A stretch of 64,000 nt of DNA from Trema orientale (GCA_002914845.1 JXTC01000020.1:623903-687902), one strand, 5' to 3'; shown: positions 11,701-23,431, counted from the stretch's first letter. Translations and numbers: made by a program. The notes: generated by a model not told the origin, from the sequence alone.

Positions 11701-13238
11701 TCATATCTATCTTGCCACGTACGTGCAATGCCTGTGTTATGCCTGCTCACGCACGGGCCAGCACTTATTGTTGGCATGTTTTAACCCATTACTAAGCTCA
11801 ATCATAAGCCATTAATAAATTGTCTATAATTCTAGGAGCCTGTGACGTAGACTAGCTAACATGTTAATAACCAATATTTAATTGTATTTATTTCTTTTTC
11901 TTATATACGTATCTTATAAACCACTAGCAAGATGGGGAGAGGAACTGCATACCAGACAAGTAGATTTGATAATTGTATCAGCATCATAACTAGAAATTTC
12001 TTCTCCGTCATCTAGCAGCGATATCAGCACATCCATGAAATCCCGGTCATGACCCTTCAGTAATAATTCTCCAGAATCTCTCTTTCGCTTATGCTCCTCT
12101 AACCATCCTTCAAGTACATGATCAAGCTCTTTTGCAGTCTTTTTCATGGCTCTTTCGTAGCCCCCTAAGTCCAACCATCTGAGCCATGGAACCGCGTCAG
12201 CTACCACAGAAGTCCCGATCAATGTACTGAAGTCAAATAACGCCTTTTGGCACTGCTCATTGTTAGTAGCCTCAAGATATCGCTTCCCAACAACCTTCCT
12301 AAATATCACGTTAAGATTTACGTCACCAAACCATTTCTTCATATCCACCTTTACATGACTATCCTTGTTATTGTTCTTAAATTTATAGAGCTCATAAATC
12401 TCTTTAATAGCGGATTTGACCTCCGATTCTCGGACGTGGCTGAGTAGCTCAAGGCGGTGGTTGGAGAGTAACTCAACTGTGGCTATCTTTCGCACTTGGC
12501 GCCAGTAAGGACCATAAGAGCTGAACCCCAACATAGCATAGTTGTAGGACAATATTTCTTGGGCTATCACTAAAAAATAAATAAATAAATAAACAAATAA
12601 GTTAGTGACAACTTTTAAGTCACAATTACGCAACTATAGGTAACATATAGCACAACTTAAAGTTTATTATGACTCAAAATTTACGTTTAGTCTGATCATA
12701 ATCTTTGTTATGTAGTAATTAAATATGTAGTTACTAATATGATATATTCAGTCACAATAAAATATTTTTTGTGACTTAACTTTTTCCATAATTTTTTTTA
12801 GTCACGATATATTGATAATAATAGCCTTTAGTAGACTATTTTTCACTTTACGTCACAAATTGTGTTATGACTAAAAGTAAGATTTTTTTTCTCCTTTTCA
12901 CTCGTACCTTTTGGACGGTTGGCGAAGACTTTGTCGTTTGTGGTCAAACACTCTTTAGCAATCTCCGAGCTGCTTACTATTATGGCTTTGTGAACTCCTA
13001 TTCGAATGGTAAAGATTGGGCCGTACTTGTCGGCCAAGTGGCCCAAAGTTATGTGAAGCGGTTGTCGGCCTCCTAATAGGGGCAGGTGGCCGATAATGGG
13101 CCATGCTCCACCCGCCTCCGTTGGTGCTCTCCGGTTATTAGCTCTTGGTTTATTACGCAAAAGACAATAGAGGAAAAGAAGAACAGCCAATACGGTGGCC
13201 GTAGTTGGATTAACTATGAAGTGAAGATGGAAGTCCAT
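8760..13238 (-). CDS. CYP82: Cytochrome P450, CYP82 family (gene A)
   Basis: Exons: 13238-12908, 12569-11953 and 9383-8760; introns of 338 bp and 2569 bp, all GT-AG; product 523 residues, normal for CYP82. A membrane anchor (about 11-28) is followed by a proline-rich hinge (36-55). Further motifs are the C-helix WRQVRK (133-138), I-helix GGSET (321-325), ExxR as KETLR (377-381), PERF (433-436) and heme loop [10 protein letters not shown] with Cys462. Family knowledge makes it an ER-anchored, NADPH-reductase-dependent monooxygenase of specialised metabolism; the substrate cannot be told. The start lies in CCGCCATGGAC, as in gene B. The second intron sits at the standard CYP82 position (after STCL), but the first is absent from gene B and coincides with an insertion. 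If it is not spliced, the protein stops soon after residue 110. I-helix Ala326 replaces the usual Thr or Ser. Confidence 0.85.
10640..11160. repeat. Tandem duplication (~325 bp spacing) in intron 2 of gene A
   Basis: Segments at about 10640-10830 and 10980-11160 share long runs such as 'cctaattgtacct.at.ctc.tattatacca' and 'gcaataatcgtgcttgttatt'. Shorter repeats of 'tgcctaatt' and 'ttttcgtgc' continue upstream to about 10440. The duplication explains part of the unusually long 2.57-kb intron. Confidence 0.6.
12570..12907 (-). mobile_element. 338-bp insertion in exon 1 of gene A, possible new intron
   Basis: Alignment with gene B shows continuous P450 coding sequence on both sides and no counterpart of these 338 bp. 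On the coding strand the insert starts GTACGAGT and ends TTTTTTAG, so removing it as a GT-AG intron restores the frame with no gain or loss of codons (K110, split codon V111). It is AT-rich, carries at least five GTGAC/GTCAC words near both ends, and has weak inverted similarity between its ends, all MITE-like. No target-site duplication could be assigned. Confidence 0.65.
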
Positions 13239-13296
13239 GGCGGTTTAAAGTACGTGAATTTTTGAAGCTAATTAATCCTAGAAGACATATGTATAT

Positions 13297-13306
13297 GTAT
13301 ATATAC
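13297..13306 (-). promoter_or_regulatory. Putative TATA box of gene A
   Basis: The palindrome-like GTATATATAC lies about 60 bp upstream of the ATG. It is surrounded by other TA-rich words, so the exact core is uncertain. Confidence 0.4.
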
Positions 13307-13378
13307 ACATATATGTTAATGAATGAGTTCGGAAGGCAAATGTCATCTAGTGGCCATCTAGTGGCCGCTTTCAACTCT

Positions 13379-13422
13379 CACGTGGGCTATTCTGTTATTC
13401 CAAAAAAGGAAAATCCCACGTG
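13379..13422 (-). promoter_or_regulatory. Paired G-boxes (CACGTGGGCT) upstream of gene A
   Basis: Two copies of CACGTGGGCT begin at 13379 and 13417. CACGTG is the plant G-box bound by bZIP and bHLH factors. Gene B has CACGTGGGTTGCAC in the equivalent promoter region (31767). An 11-bp tandem repeat CATCTAGTGGC lies next to it at 13344-13366. Confidence 0.45.
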
Positions 13423-13439
13423 GGCTGCACGTAAGATCA

Positions 13440-15565
13440 TTTTTAAAACTTGTATAGAATTTGTTTGAAAATAGCTTTTATTTGGAAATGGAGGAAATCA
13501 TCGTCAACTGATATTTTTTTACCCCAAAAATTATATGCTTTCGGAGCGATAATAGGACATTGGAAATACGTTATTTTTACATCAGAACTATATTTGCATT
13601 CTAAATGGCATAAATACACTTATTTTAATAGCAAAAGGACTAAATTAGACAAAATAATGTATCTAAAATTTGCAACTTCAAAAACAATCACTACATCCTA
13701 TTCCGTTCTTCTTCTTCTTTTTCTTTATATTCTCTCATTAGTATGATAATTAAGAAATCACGTATTCATTCCTCCTATATATTCCTCTCTTTATTTTTCA
13801 GTGTTTAATTTTTGGCTTGAAGTTACCTCTCTTTTTTTTTTTATTTCGAATAAATTAACATTAATATGGAATAATGATTATACAGATTTTATGATAATTA
13901 GACACCGAAAATTATAAACAGGGGTATTAATCAATAATTTTGAACCTTATGATCCAAAATAAGTCGATGTAATATTAAGCATGTCTTTGAGACTACCATT
14001 TTAGCCTATATATTATATTATATTATATAGGAGTTGGTGGGCAATATTACGACCCAAGTCAAAACGAACCTAATAACTCATAATCGAAAAAAAATATAAT
14101 AAAAAAACAAAATAAAATGAAGAGTACAATCTGTAGTACCCTCATGACTGTAATAATCGTATGCATCATCTGATCTTGAGAAGTTGGTGTCTATTTTCAA
14201 TACCCTTTAACCCATATCTCACTTTTCTTTTTTAGTGACTTCGAATGGTTGTTAATGGTTCGATCGATCTTTTGAAAACTAAAATGGGGTGCCTTACTTC
14301 CATATTTTCTTGCATAATCTTTAATAAGGATAAAATTGTATTAAAAGAAATAATTTAACAAAGAAGGGGTACCTTTATGTTTTATGGGTGCAAATATAGT
14401 CACCTTTTTATTCTACTTCTTGTTTATTTTGTATGTCAGTTTTACCCTTTATCGATCTTCGGTTCGTTATTCAAATCTTTATCACAAAACGGTCGATTAG
14501 CGATGCATGCCACCTCTGTGCAGTCTTCCTTCTGTTACCAGTGGCAAATATGGTACAAAAGAAATCATTTCGTATTTAAAGGTAAACATGCTTATAAGAG
14601 GTTCAAAAAAAGGAAAAAAAAAAGGGTTTCAATAAGTTTACCTTAAAAAAAAGGGGGACTTATAGAAATATAACCAAAATTTGGGTCCAATTTAAGTAAA
14701 TATCCCTTTGTCAAATGTTATAGCAAAATGTCCGGTGTATACATGTATATACCAAATGTAAAATTTTATATACCAAGTACAAAAAATTATATACCCAGTA
14801 CATTTCAGTATAGTAACCGATATTGGTAGATATATTTATCTACCAAGTGTAAAAATATATGAACCTGGACATTTAGCTATAAAATTTAAAAAATTGATAT
14901 CGACTTAATCAAATTTAAAATATTGGTCATCCACCTAAATTTCTCAAAAAAAAAAAAATCACATAGATACGGTTGGTCAACTTTTTTTTATTATTCTTGT
15001 ACAGCATTTTTTTGAAAAATATGAATTTTCAAAACAATTTAGGAAAATGTCATTTTTAAAAAATGGTTATTAGTTACCAATATTTGAATTCATATTATCG
15101 TTTACCATTTATTAGTTACATACCAGTTATAAATACCTTTGGTTACTAGTTACCAGTGCTCGATATTTTATTACCAGTTACTAAAAACTATTTTAAAAAA
15201 TGACATTTCTACTTTTTTTTTTTTTTTTTGAAAAGTGGCCGTATCGGATTTAGAAAAAACTGAGGCCACTGTTTACAAATTTTTTTCCTAAAATGGTAGT
15301 AGATGGCTTACTTTTCTCAAAAAAAAAAAAAAAAAAAAAAAAGGGGTGCATATAAGGAGTGACAGATCCAGAAATTTATTCGAGTGGAGGCATACTTGTG
15401 ATATTGAAAGCTTAGCATATGAAGTAATGTCTACAAAAAATGATTTCCATTATAGAAGATTTTGCCCTAGAAGCAAAATTTTCTTTAAGGATTGGCTTTT
15501 TTTTAAAATAATATATTTTCTCTATAACTTCCCAAATTATATATATATATTTATATATATAAATA
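13440..15565. other. Intergenic; dispersed repeats, no gene
   Basis: No coding sequence was recognised. Positions 14650-14950 hold a copy of a repeat also present at 38020-38310. The rest is AT-rich with A and T homopolymers (for example 15205-15230 and 15320-15342). Confidence 0.5.
14650..14950. repeat. Dispersed repeat, copy 1 (second copy 38020-38310)
   Basis: The two copies share long runs, among them 'tgttatagcaaaatgtccggt', 'ttatataccaagta' and 'ttggtcatccacctaaatttctca'. No ends, TSD or coding sequence were identified, so the element class is unknown. Confidence 0.7.
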
Positions 15566-15820
15566 TAAATAGGTACCAATAGTTTTTTTTTAATCTATCC
15601 ATAGGTATTGTTTTGCCCAATTAAAAATCATCACGCATGTCTTTTCATGGTAAATGATGGAGAGAAAAAAATGTTAAATAATGAGTATTTATTTTAATTA
15701 ATTTTTTTTCCAACTATTCAAACTATGCATATATGGTAGCCATTAGATAATTGATCCAACGACTAAAAAAAAGTACTTATAGATAGGTAAAAAAAATACC
15801 TATTGGATTGGGAACCAATA
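15566..15820. mobile_element. MITE with inverted ends (family also at 18845 and 46101)
   Basis: The left end 'taggtaccaatag' plus 'ttttttttaatctatccatagg' is roughly inverted at the right end as 'tatagataggtaaaaaaaatacctattgg'. The interior shares 'aaaaatgttaaataat' and 'ccaacgactaaaa' with the other two family members. Confidence 0.55.
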
Positions 15821-16095
15821 TAAATATATATGAAAGAGTCAATTATCTCACAAAGGTAGTTATGTATATTTAAAGAAATTGTCACAACCTAACAAATGAT
15901 GAAAATCTTGGTGTATCCTAAAAAAATAATAATGGATAAAAATACAAGTATGAAAAAAAAAAGAAAAAAAAGCTTATCAAAAATTGATAATAACAAAATA
16001 TAAATCTTGAGAAAATTGTATCTAATTGACGAAGTAGGTTGTCTCAAGTAGTAAGAGCACTCAATCCTAGGTTCAAGTCATACCGGGAGTAGGCG

Positions 16096-16940
16096 TGAAA
16101 ACGTATTATCTCTAATGGGGTAGGATGGGGATGTGGATTAGGTAGTAGTAGGTATTTTTCCTCAATTTATAATAATTGGAGGTCAATAGTTAAGCCTCAC
16201 TTTAAAAAAAAAATTGTATCTAATTTTAAGAAATTCTTTATCATTTAATTGATATTAGACTCGCATAATTCCAATATACACAATGTTGCTTATTAAAACC
16301 AATAAACGTGATTAAAATTAATGAGAAGATAAATATGGAGAAACAAAATGAGAAGAAATCTAATTGATGAGTGGGGTAATAATAGAAAAAAAAAAGGAAA
16401 AAGAAAAAAAAAAAGAACAACTATGCATAGGGGCAAAAAAGATAAGATGAGCAAAGAGTGGCATGCATTAGAGAAGAAAAAATAATTTATGAGACAAAAA
16501 GGCAATTTTAAAAAAATGTATTATCTCTAATGGGGTGGGATGGGGATGGGGATTAGACAGTAGTTGGTATTTTTCTTCAATTTGTAATAAATGGAGGTCA
16601 TTAGTTAAACCTCAATTTTTTTTTAAAAAAAAAAAGTTGTATCTAATTTTAAGAAATTCTTTATCATTTAATTGATATTAGGCTCACATAATTCCAATAT
16701 ACACAATGTTGCTTATTAAAACCAATAAACGTGATTAAAATTAATGAGAAGATAAATATGGAGAAACAAAATGAGAAGAAATCTAATTGATGAGTAGGGG
16801 AACAATAGCAAAAAAAAAAAGGAAAAAGAAAAAAAAAAAAAAAGAACAACTATGCATAGGGGCGAAAAAGTTAAGATGAGCAAAGAGTGGCATGCATTAG
16901 AGAAGAAAAAATAATTTATGAGGCAAAAAGGCAATTTTAA
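16096..16940. repeat. Tandem duplication, two units of ~425 bp
   Basis: The unit beginning at about 16098 (attatctctaatggggt) recurs at about 16520. The copies are nearly identical over long stretches, including the parts around 16270-16500 and 16695-16930. Minus-strand open frames in each unit are mirror copies of the same A-rich sequence and are not genes. Confidence 0.85.
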
Positions 16941-17344
16941 AAAATTGAGTGGGTATAAGCCCCCGCCTGTACCAATGTAGGTCCGTGACTACATATAAGA
17001 ACCATTACTGGACTCATCGATAATAGTCCTTTGTTCACTGCATCTCTTGGAATAGCGGATAAATTTTTTTAATAAATTTGGAACTTCTTTTTCCCGGCCG
17101 CCATAAATAATTAATTTGGCGGTGCCAACCCTTGAAAGTCTTAATGTGTCCTAAAAAGAATTTCAAGAAAAGTGGCCGTACTTTAATATTGACAATTTTA
17201 TAGCTTCACAGAGAATCAAGCAATCCAAGTTTTACTAGTATATTTTAATACAAGTGACATTATACGATATAATTTTAATACGTATCTTGTGCTAAATAAG
17301 TACCAAGCAAGATTTTACACCTCCCTTAATCGTTTATTTATTAA

Positions 17345-17648
17345 GGTTTGTAACAGTACCAATTAAGTTGAGATCATGCAAGGTTGCACAGTCCCGTACT
17401 CTCACGCATATCCGCTGGCTTATCGAAAATTGTTGAAATTTCAAAACAATGAAGCAAAGCGGCAAGTGTGAGCTTGGTAAGCAAATGATATTCCGGGGCA
17501 GATTCTTCTTCCCCGTCCAAATGGTACCAATTCAAAATTCTGGACTCTAATGTCAACACTTTCGTTAATTCTAAGAAATCTTTCTGGCATCTAAGATGAT
17601 GATCTATCCACGCTAGTGGACCTCGATAAAGCTTTGAAGCATTTGATC
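17345..17648 (-). pseudogene. CYP82-like P450 exon 2 fragment with heme motif
   Basis: The minus-strand translation runs from a decayed KIHRDPHV region through NFELVPF, then the heme loop [12 protein letters not shown] (still containing the ligand cysteine) to the C-terminal part of the protein. Frame breaks occur in the PERF region. The fragment is cut off upstream by a CACTA end at 17651, at the same place as the fragment at 3369-3515. Its 3' flank (17220-17345) resembles, in reverse, the flank of the plus-strand relic at 46986-47400. Confidence 0.85.
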
Positions 17649-17650
17649 AT

Positions 17651-18469
17651 CACTACATTGAAAAAGGCCTACACCTACAACACAGGGCTTTTAGCCAAAT
17701 GATCGCATTTTTGGACCATAGTTCATAAAATGGAAAAAATGACTGAATTTCGAAAATTATATAAGAAATGACTACTTTTTATGTTTAGCATATCAAAATA
17801 TAATAATTTATTTTCTGAAAATTGATTTATTTTATAAAATAATGATTTATTTTATTTAGTATATCAAAATATATTGATTTATTTTTTTAAAAAAATTGAT
17901 TTACTTTATAAAAAATAAATCAACTAAAAAACGGCTATTTATCAAAATAAAATTATAACATGGTCATTTATTAAATATGTGTAAAAAGACAGTCATCTTT
18001 TAAATTGGTTTTAAAAAAAATTGGTCATTTCTTATAAATGCTCACGACATTTAAGGCAACAAAAAAAATATCGCCGGTATAGGTAGCCTCTAAAGTGAAG
18101 ACAAGCTTTTGTCATCCCTTACCTAGCTAAAGGCCACTTGCTAGCAAATAGTCTTAAAGCGACAATAATATGAATATGTATGTCATTGCTTTAACTTTGC
18201 GGGGGAAATAGGCGCGAGAATCTCACACATTACACTGTGTAATCTAAAGCAAAGACATTAATAATATCGTCGCTTTAGGCTAGGCTAACCCATAATCAAG
18301 GTAGCACTGTTTGGTACTCTAATTTTCGTTCTTAAATGGGACCACGTCGTTTTGGGCCAAAGCAATGACTGTCTAGTCTATACTGATGACAGATATTGTC
18401 ATCATCATCGCAATAGATATCATGCATATGAAAACTCGAACCCAACCTTCTTCTTCCTTCATGTGCTCG

Positions 18470-18520
<51 letters not shown>

Positions 18521-18660
18521 TCTCACTTTGTCCCTCTAAAATCCCTCTCTCTTCTCTCACTCCCTCTATCTCCACCACCCACTCTCTTTTCACCGACCAT
18601 CCCCTCCTCCCGGCCACTCGGCCTCACCCCTCACTAGCGCTCCCTGTCGCCGTTAGTAAG
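17651..18660. mobile_element. CACTA-type element, one clear end, nested insert
   Basis: The end CACTACATTGAAAAAGG adjoins the P450 fragment. From about 18050 to 18370 the sequence aligns with 3545-3860. Between 17688 and 18050 is an AT-rich insert absent from the other copy; a related piece lies at 47399-47530. Positions 18474-18515 are a (TC)n microsatellite followed by a CT-rich, GC-richer part, as in the CACTA element at 34069. The right end was not found. Confidence 0.6.
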
Positions 18661-18844
18661 TAATACATGCATATTTTATTTTATAAAATATTTTAATTTT
18701 TGTGACATTTGATTTTAAAGTCTATTGCCGTTTTACGTCTTTAACTTGTCTTATCAGTTATTAGTTTGTTGTTTCTTTGCATTATTCTTTGTCTCGTCAT
18801 CTGGGATGGAGCTGCTTTGGGACTGCCCCGACTGGATTTTGGGG

Positions 18845-19030
18845 TATTATATATCTGGGCATCAATTCAGTACTTTTTATAATTAAAAGTAGTGAGAGAA
18901 AAATGTTAAATAATTTATGTTTATTTTTATTTTTTTAATTATTTAAATTTTGATAGTTGTTAGATAAATTATGATTTAATGACTAAAAAAAATTATAAAT
19001 AAGTAAAAAAAAATTACTCGATTATGACTC
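18845..19030. mobile_element. MITE fragment of the 15566 family
   Basis: The segment shares 'agagaaaaatgttaaataat', a 'gactaaaaaaaa' run and the 'taagtaaaaaaaaattactcgat' end region with 15566-15820. Its ends are decayed. Confidence 0.4.
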
Positions 19031-19556
19031 TATATATTATATGTAATTATATATCCTTACCATAAAAAAAAAAAAAAGCAAAATAATACTAAATTAATAT
19101 AGTAATACACTGGACTAGCTTCCTTCAAAATAAAACAAAAAAAAAAACACTGGACTAGCCACTATGCCCAATAACAAATTACAATGAACGTTCCTCTTCC
19201 TAGTTGGGCCAATTCGCAGCCCAAATTCAATGTTTGCTGTCACCAATGATTACTACAAGGGAAAAAGTAATTTGGAAACAAAAAGAAAGTGACGATAACA
19301 ATGGCAAAAATATCAACCCATAAAAGAAAATGAAAGAAGCGTTAAGGTACCCAGGGAAAGGGAGTCGACCGAGAGACACACATGGCTACATGACCACTAA
19401 TCTCAGATTTTTTCAATTTTTTGTTATTTAATCATTATTTGAAAGTGCAATATATTTTTTAGCTCAATGGGAAATAGGATTCTAAAAAAAAGTTTAAAAA
19501 GCTCATTTTTGGCACATAAATATTTGTTAATTTGCACTAGCTATAACTAGTAGCTA

Positions 19557-20153
19557 AGGGGCTGTTTGGTATCATAATTAAAAAACAGTTTTTTGTTTTT
19601 AAAAACAGAAAACTGTTTTCTGAGAACAAATAAGGGTGTTTGGCATTGTTCTCTGAAAACAGTTTTTAAAAACAGAGTTAAAGAAAACAGAAAATTCAGA
19701 TAACAACAAAATGTTGTTTTCAAAGTGTTTTCTTAACTTTTTCTTTTTCTAAAAAAAGAAATAAAATTTTTTTTACATGACTTTCATATACATATTTTTT
19801 TTGTAACTTTCTCTCTCATAATTTTCTTTAACCACTTTCTCTCTCATACCTTTCTCTCTCCTTACTCTCTCTCATCACTTTCTTTCTCTTTATTCTCTCA
19901 ATCCTCATTCTATCTCATTACTTTCTCTCTCCTCATTCTCTCTCTTCACTTTCTCTCTCCTCATTCTCTCTTATTTTTTTTATAATACAAATACGATTTT
20001 TTATATTCATATAATCTTTTTCCCTAAAAAATGTTGTTAGAAAATATTTGCCAAACACCTATTGTTTTCTAAAAACATTATAAAACAGTTTTTGTTCTCA
20101 TTTCTGAAAACACAACTCTAAAAACAGAAAACAAAAAACAGTGCCAAACATGC
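19557..20153. mobile_element. Tourist-like MITE
   Basis: The ends GGGGCTGTTTGGTATC and, inverted, TGGCATGTTTGGCACTG flank an interior with opposing 'aaaaacagaaaac' tracts and a CT-rich centre. TAA on both sides fits a PIF/Harbinger target-site duplication. The host sequence around it ('ttgcactagctataactagtagctaag') is itself duplicated at 20200-20231, which gives a view of the empty site. Confidence 0.6.
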
Positions 20154-20159
20154 CATAAG

Positions 20160-22521
20160 TTACTAGTTTTTTTTTTTTTTTTAATAATATTTTTCGTTAA
20201 TTTGCACTAGCTATAACTAGTAGCTAAGTTACTAGTGTTTTTTTTTTATAATGTTTTTCTAGAAGTATTTATTTGATTTATTTTTTCTTGTTCAATTCAG
20301 TGCAAAATAGTTATGGAGAGATATTTTAAGTGCAAGTCTTTCATTTCTTATTGGCGAAAATAGTGATAGAAAGAAAATGGTGATAGAAAAAAATCAAGTA
20401 TGGTGAAAATCGTAATGTATTAATAAAAATTCTAATGTCTAAAATGTTTTTACTACTAAAAATATTATCTTTTGTGGCAATTTTTTGCAAAATTTTTCAA
20501 ATGCCATGAAAGATTTTAAAATGCAATATTTTTTTTTTTTACATTACTGCAAAAATAATGCCACTTAATTAAATGCTGCATAATTACGGCATTTTGGAAA
20601 AAATACCACAAAATTATATTATTTTTTCACGGTGTCACAAAGTTAACTATGTACAATGTTTAAGGAACAAAGAATATGGTTTATACTACTATTTTGTAAT
20701 ACTAAAGTTATTATAACATTTACGATTGATTAAATTTCGACAAATTATTGTGTATAAATTATTTATTAAATATTTTATTTTTTTCATCTAAATTCAGTTA
20801 GTGTTTATGAATTATAATTTGTGTAAAATAACTCTGAGAGACCTTTTTTGTCCACTTTCTAAAACCTTAAAAATTTATAAAACAAGGAAGAAAAATTGTG
20901 TGTCAAATCGAGTTATTTTAACTTATGATAACATTATATGTCTCAATTTTTATACATATATTTTATATCAATACATGTAGTATATAAATTATAATCATCT
21001 AATTAATATGTTAATATTTATTATAAATAAAATAAATATTATCATTAATTAATTAAGTAAAGACAAATCACGTGTCAATCTTGGTATTAAAATTTTGGTA
21101 CAACTAAAGCATTATTCTTTAGCTTATATATGTCAGACTTAAACCGATCCTAGTAATTAAAAGTTGGGATTTTGTTGTACTTTTCTTTAAGCAAACCCTC
21201 TTTCTTCTTCATTCTCACATAAACTCCTCTTTCTTTCTCACTCTCGCAAGTCACGATGGCGCCTGAGACCTCCGATTCGGTCATTTTCGACCAGAGCTCC
21301 GGTGCCTGAGACCTCCATTTTCGATCGGAGCTCCGGCTGAGATTTCAATTTTTGATCGGGAGGTTCAAAATGAATACAGGTGATTTCATCTTGGTCCCAA
21401 AATCTAGATCCATTTTCATCTTCAATTAGGTTTAAAGTGTTGACAATGGTGTTTTTTGACTCTCAAGATTTTCTTTACCAACTGGCGCTTTTTTTACTCT
21501 TGAAATTTTATTGAGCAAGTAAAGTGGAGGAACTCGATCAACCAGTGCGTACAATTTGCCCCCTTTTTGAGCTTATATTTGCATTTTATCGTTGGAGCAT
21601 TTCGTCGAACAGTTTCAAGTGTTCAATTTGCTTTTTGAGATTTATGCTGCGGTGCCACTTTGTTGTGCAAAGGAATTAGGTCAACTGATGGTTCCTTCTT
21701 CATTTCATTTGAGCTCTGATTAATCTGCGATAATTGCTTTTGCTGTTGTTTTAGGAATTATGTAGATGAGGACCACTGTGTCCTACGGTGATAATCAGAG
21801 AACTCATTGAATTTAACGTCCAAGGAGATCGGACTAAATCCACCATGACGAAGAGTTGTGTTTTGGGGTCTAATGGTTGATCCTGCGGTGGCAAAGTTGG
21901 CTCTATGAGTGAAGTTGCTTCCGACTGAGTCAAGGTACGCGCTTAAATATGGCAATCCCAAGTCTCTGGGCTGATAAATCCTTAAAAGGACAGAGTTAGT
22001 TTAAGCGTAGTATTACGAAAAACCAGCAAAAACAAGCACTTTATTTCAAAATTGTGGCTTTAGTCTTCATTTATGTGTCCCTTAATTGATTCAAATTTAG
22101 AAGTAGCTTGAATCTTGGTTAAAATTTGAACGTCCCTCCATAACTAAGGGGTATGTAGCTAGTTGAAGTCCTTCTGCATTGCTGAAGTCCTTCTGCATAC
22201 TGTGTAGCTAGTCCCACTGCAATAAAGTGGGACCAACGAGTTGTTATACAAATTTTATCCATTAATGCCTAAGCTAGACGTACTATTTATATTATCATAT
22301 GTTATTCAGCCAAGTAGAGTTGTTATTCCTGCTCTTTCATTTTATATAATAAAATCTGCATCTGACAATGAGCCGTCTAAGAGACTTTGAGCTGCATGCA
22401 TTTGTGTTTTCGGTCTTCAAATCTGCATGCTCCATTATATTTTTTTAGGACCTGCATTTTTCATCTTGAGGTGAATTTGTGTATGTTGCTATTAACTAAA
22501 TTAATTTCTGTGAATTATATC
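20160..22521. other. Intergenic; possible transcribed remnant near 21160-21900
   Basis: Positions 20160-21150 are AT-rich with nothing recognised. Positions 21180-21760 are less AT-rich, with a CT-rich leader-like stretch and an ATG at 21255 followed by only 17 codons; a short near-duplication (gagacctcc...ttttcga...gagctccgg) occurs there. It may be the 5' part of an unidentified gene or captured DNA. I see no match to villin here. Confidence 0.35.
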
Positions 22522-22917
22522 AGGGTTGTGTTAGTGATGGCTATAAGAAGTATGTTGCGTAGAAGGAAGTTCCTAATGAGACATATCAAGAAGATGGTGT
22601 TGCATTATTATGAGTACATGGCTCTGGACCTGGTAATATGCAAGCAATCCAAGTTAATGCAGTACGTCATTTTCCTTACTCATTTAATTTTTTTTTCCTT
22701 TTTATTTAGGTATTGGATTATGTCAATGTTTTAGTTTACATGTTTCTTATATTGAAATCTTACTTATACTTATCGTCTTCATTTCATCAGGTTGTATTAT
22801 CTTTGAATTCCTCGTACTACTACATTTTACAGAGTGGCACAACTGACTTTACATGGGCTGAAGCATTACAACCTCAGATTACCATGAACTTGTTGAGAGG
22901 CAAATAGTTTTGGTTAA
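22522..22917 (+). pseudogene. Villin (gelsolin-domain) gene fragment, two exons
   Basis: Behind an acceptor (ttatatcag at about 22521) the translation reads SDGYKKYVA, NETYQEDGVALL and VHGSGPGNMQAIQV. After an intron of about 130 bp ending 'ttcatcag' it continues LNSSYYYILQSGTTDFTW and, after a frameshift, DYHELVERQIVLVK. This order matches plant villins in the region joining the fourth and fifth gelsolin repeats. Two in-frame stops in the first exon and the frameshift show it is dead. Villins bundle and sever actin filaments. No other villin exons were found nearby, so it is an isolated captured or duplicated piece. The assignment rests on remembered family sequence, not a search. Confidence 0.7.
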
Positions 22918-23431
22918 GGTTTGAAATATTTGTTATTTTACTTTCTATTATGAATTTTGAAAGTGAATTCTATTCTGTTATGACTTGAACATATGGGTAC
23001 TGAAGAGCAACTGGTTACAGTTTATCAATATGGTATGTGAATACTCTTGCATACATGAACTAAGGCAAAAGAATTATATTCGAGTCAAATTCAGCTAATC
23101 GAGTTCTTGGGTGCTCAGTCCGTCCGTGTAAAAAAAAAATAGCTGATGTAGTTATATTGAACATATATTGTTTCCAGCAGGTTGCTTTCATTTCTTTTGT
23201 GAGTTTAATCAAAATATCATGCACCATTTCTTCTATGCCTTTTTCTTTCTTGACAGGTGTCCAAAAATTTTTGCTTTCTTACTTTTATTGTTTAATGTGA
23301 TGGTTGGAACAGTCATGAATCTCATGATTAACGTAAAGGTTGCAATATATGAGGATAAATGTTATATCCTATTAGCAAATGTGTTTCCCATCTGTCATAT
23401 TCCTTTCCTTTCAGTTTTGGTAAATGATTAG
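22918..23431. other. Intergenic between villin relic and LTR miniature
   Basis: AT-rich sequence without a recognisable gene; the 87-codon open frame at 23168-23431 has no recognised domain. Confidence 0.4.

Noticed and set aside
16293..16934. Two similar minus-strand frames rich in Phe and Leu as a duplicated membrane protein
   Set aside because: They are translations of A-rich tandemly duplicated DNA (the AAAG-rich strand) with no conserved signal.
18332..18663. Open frames through the (TC)n tract giving poly-RE or poly-SL proteins
   Set aside because: They are translations of a microsatellite inside a CACTA element, as also at 34665-34904.
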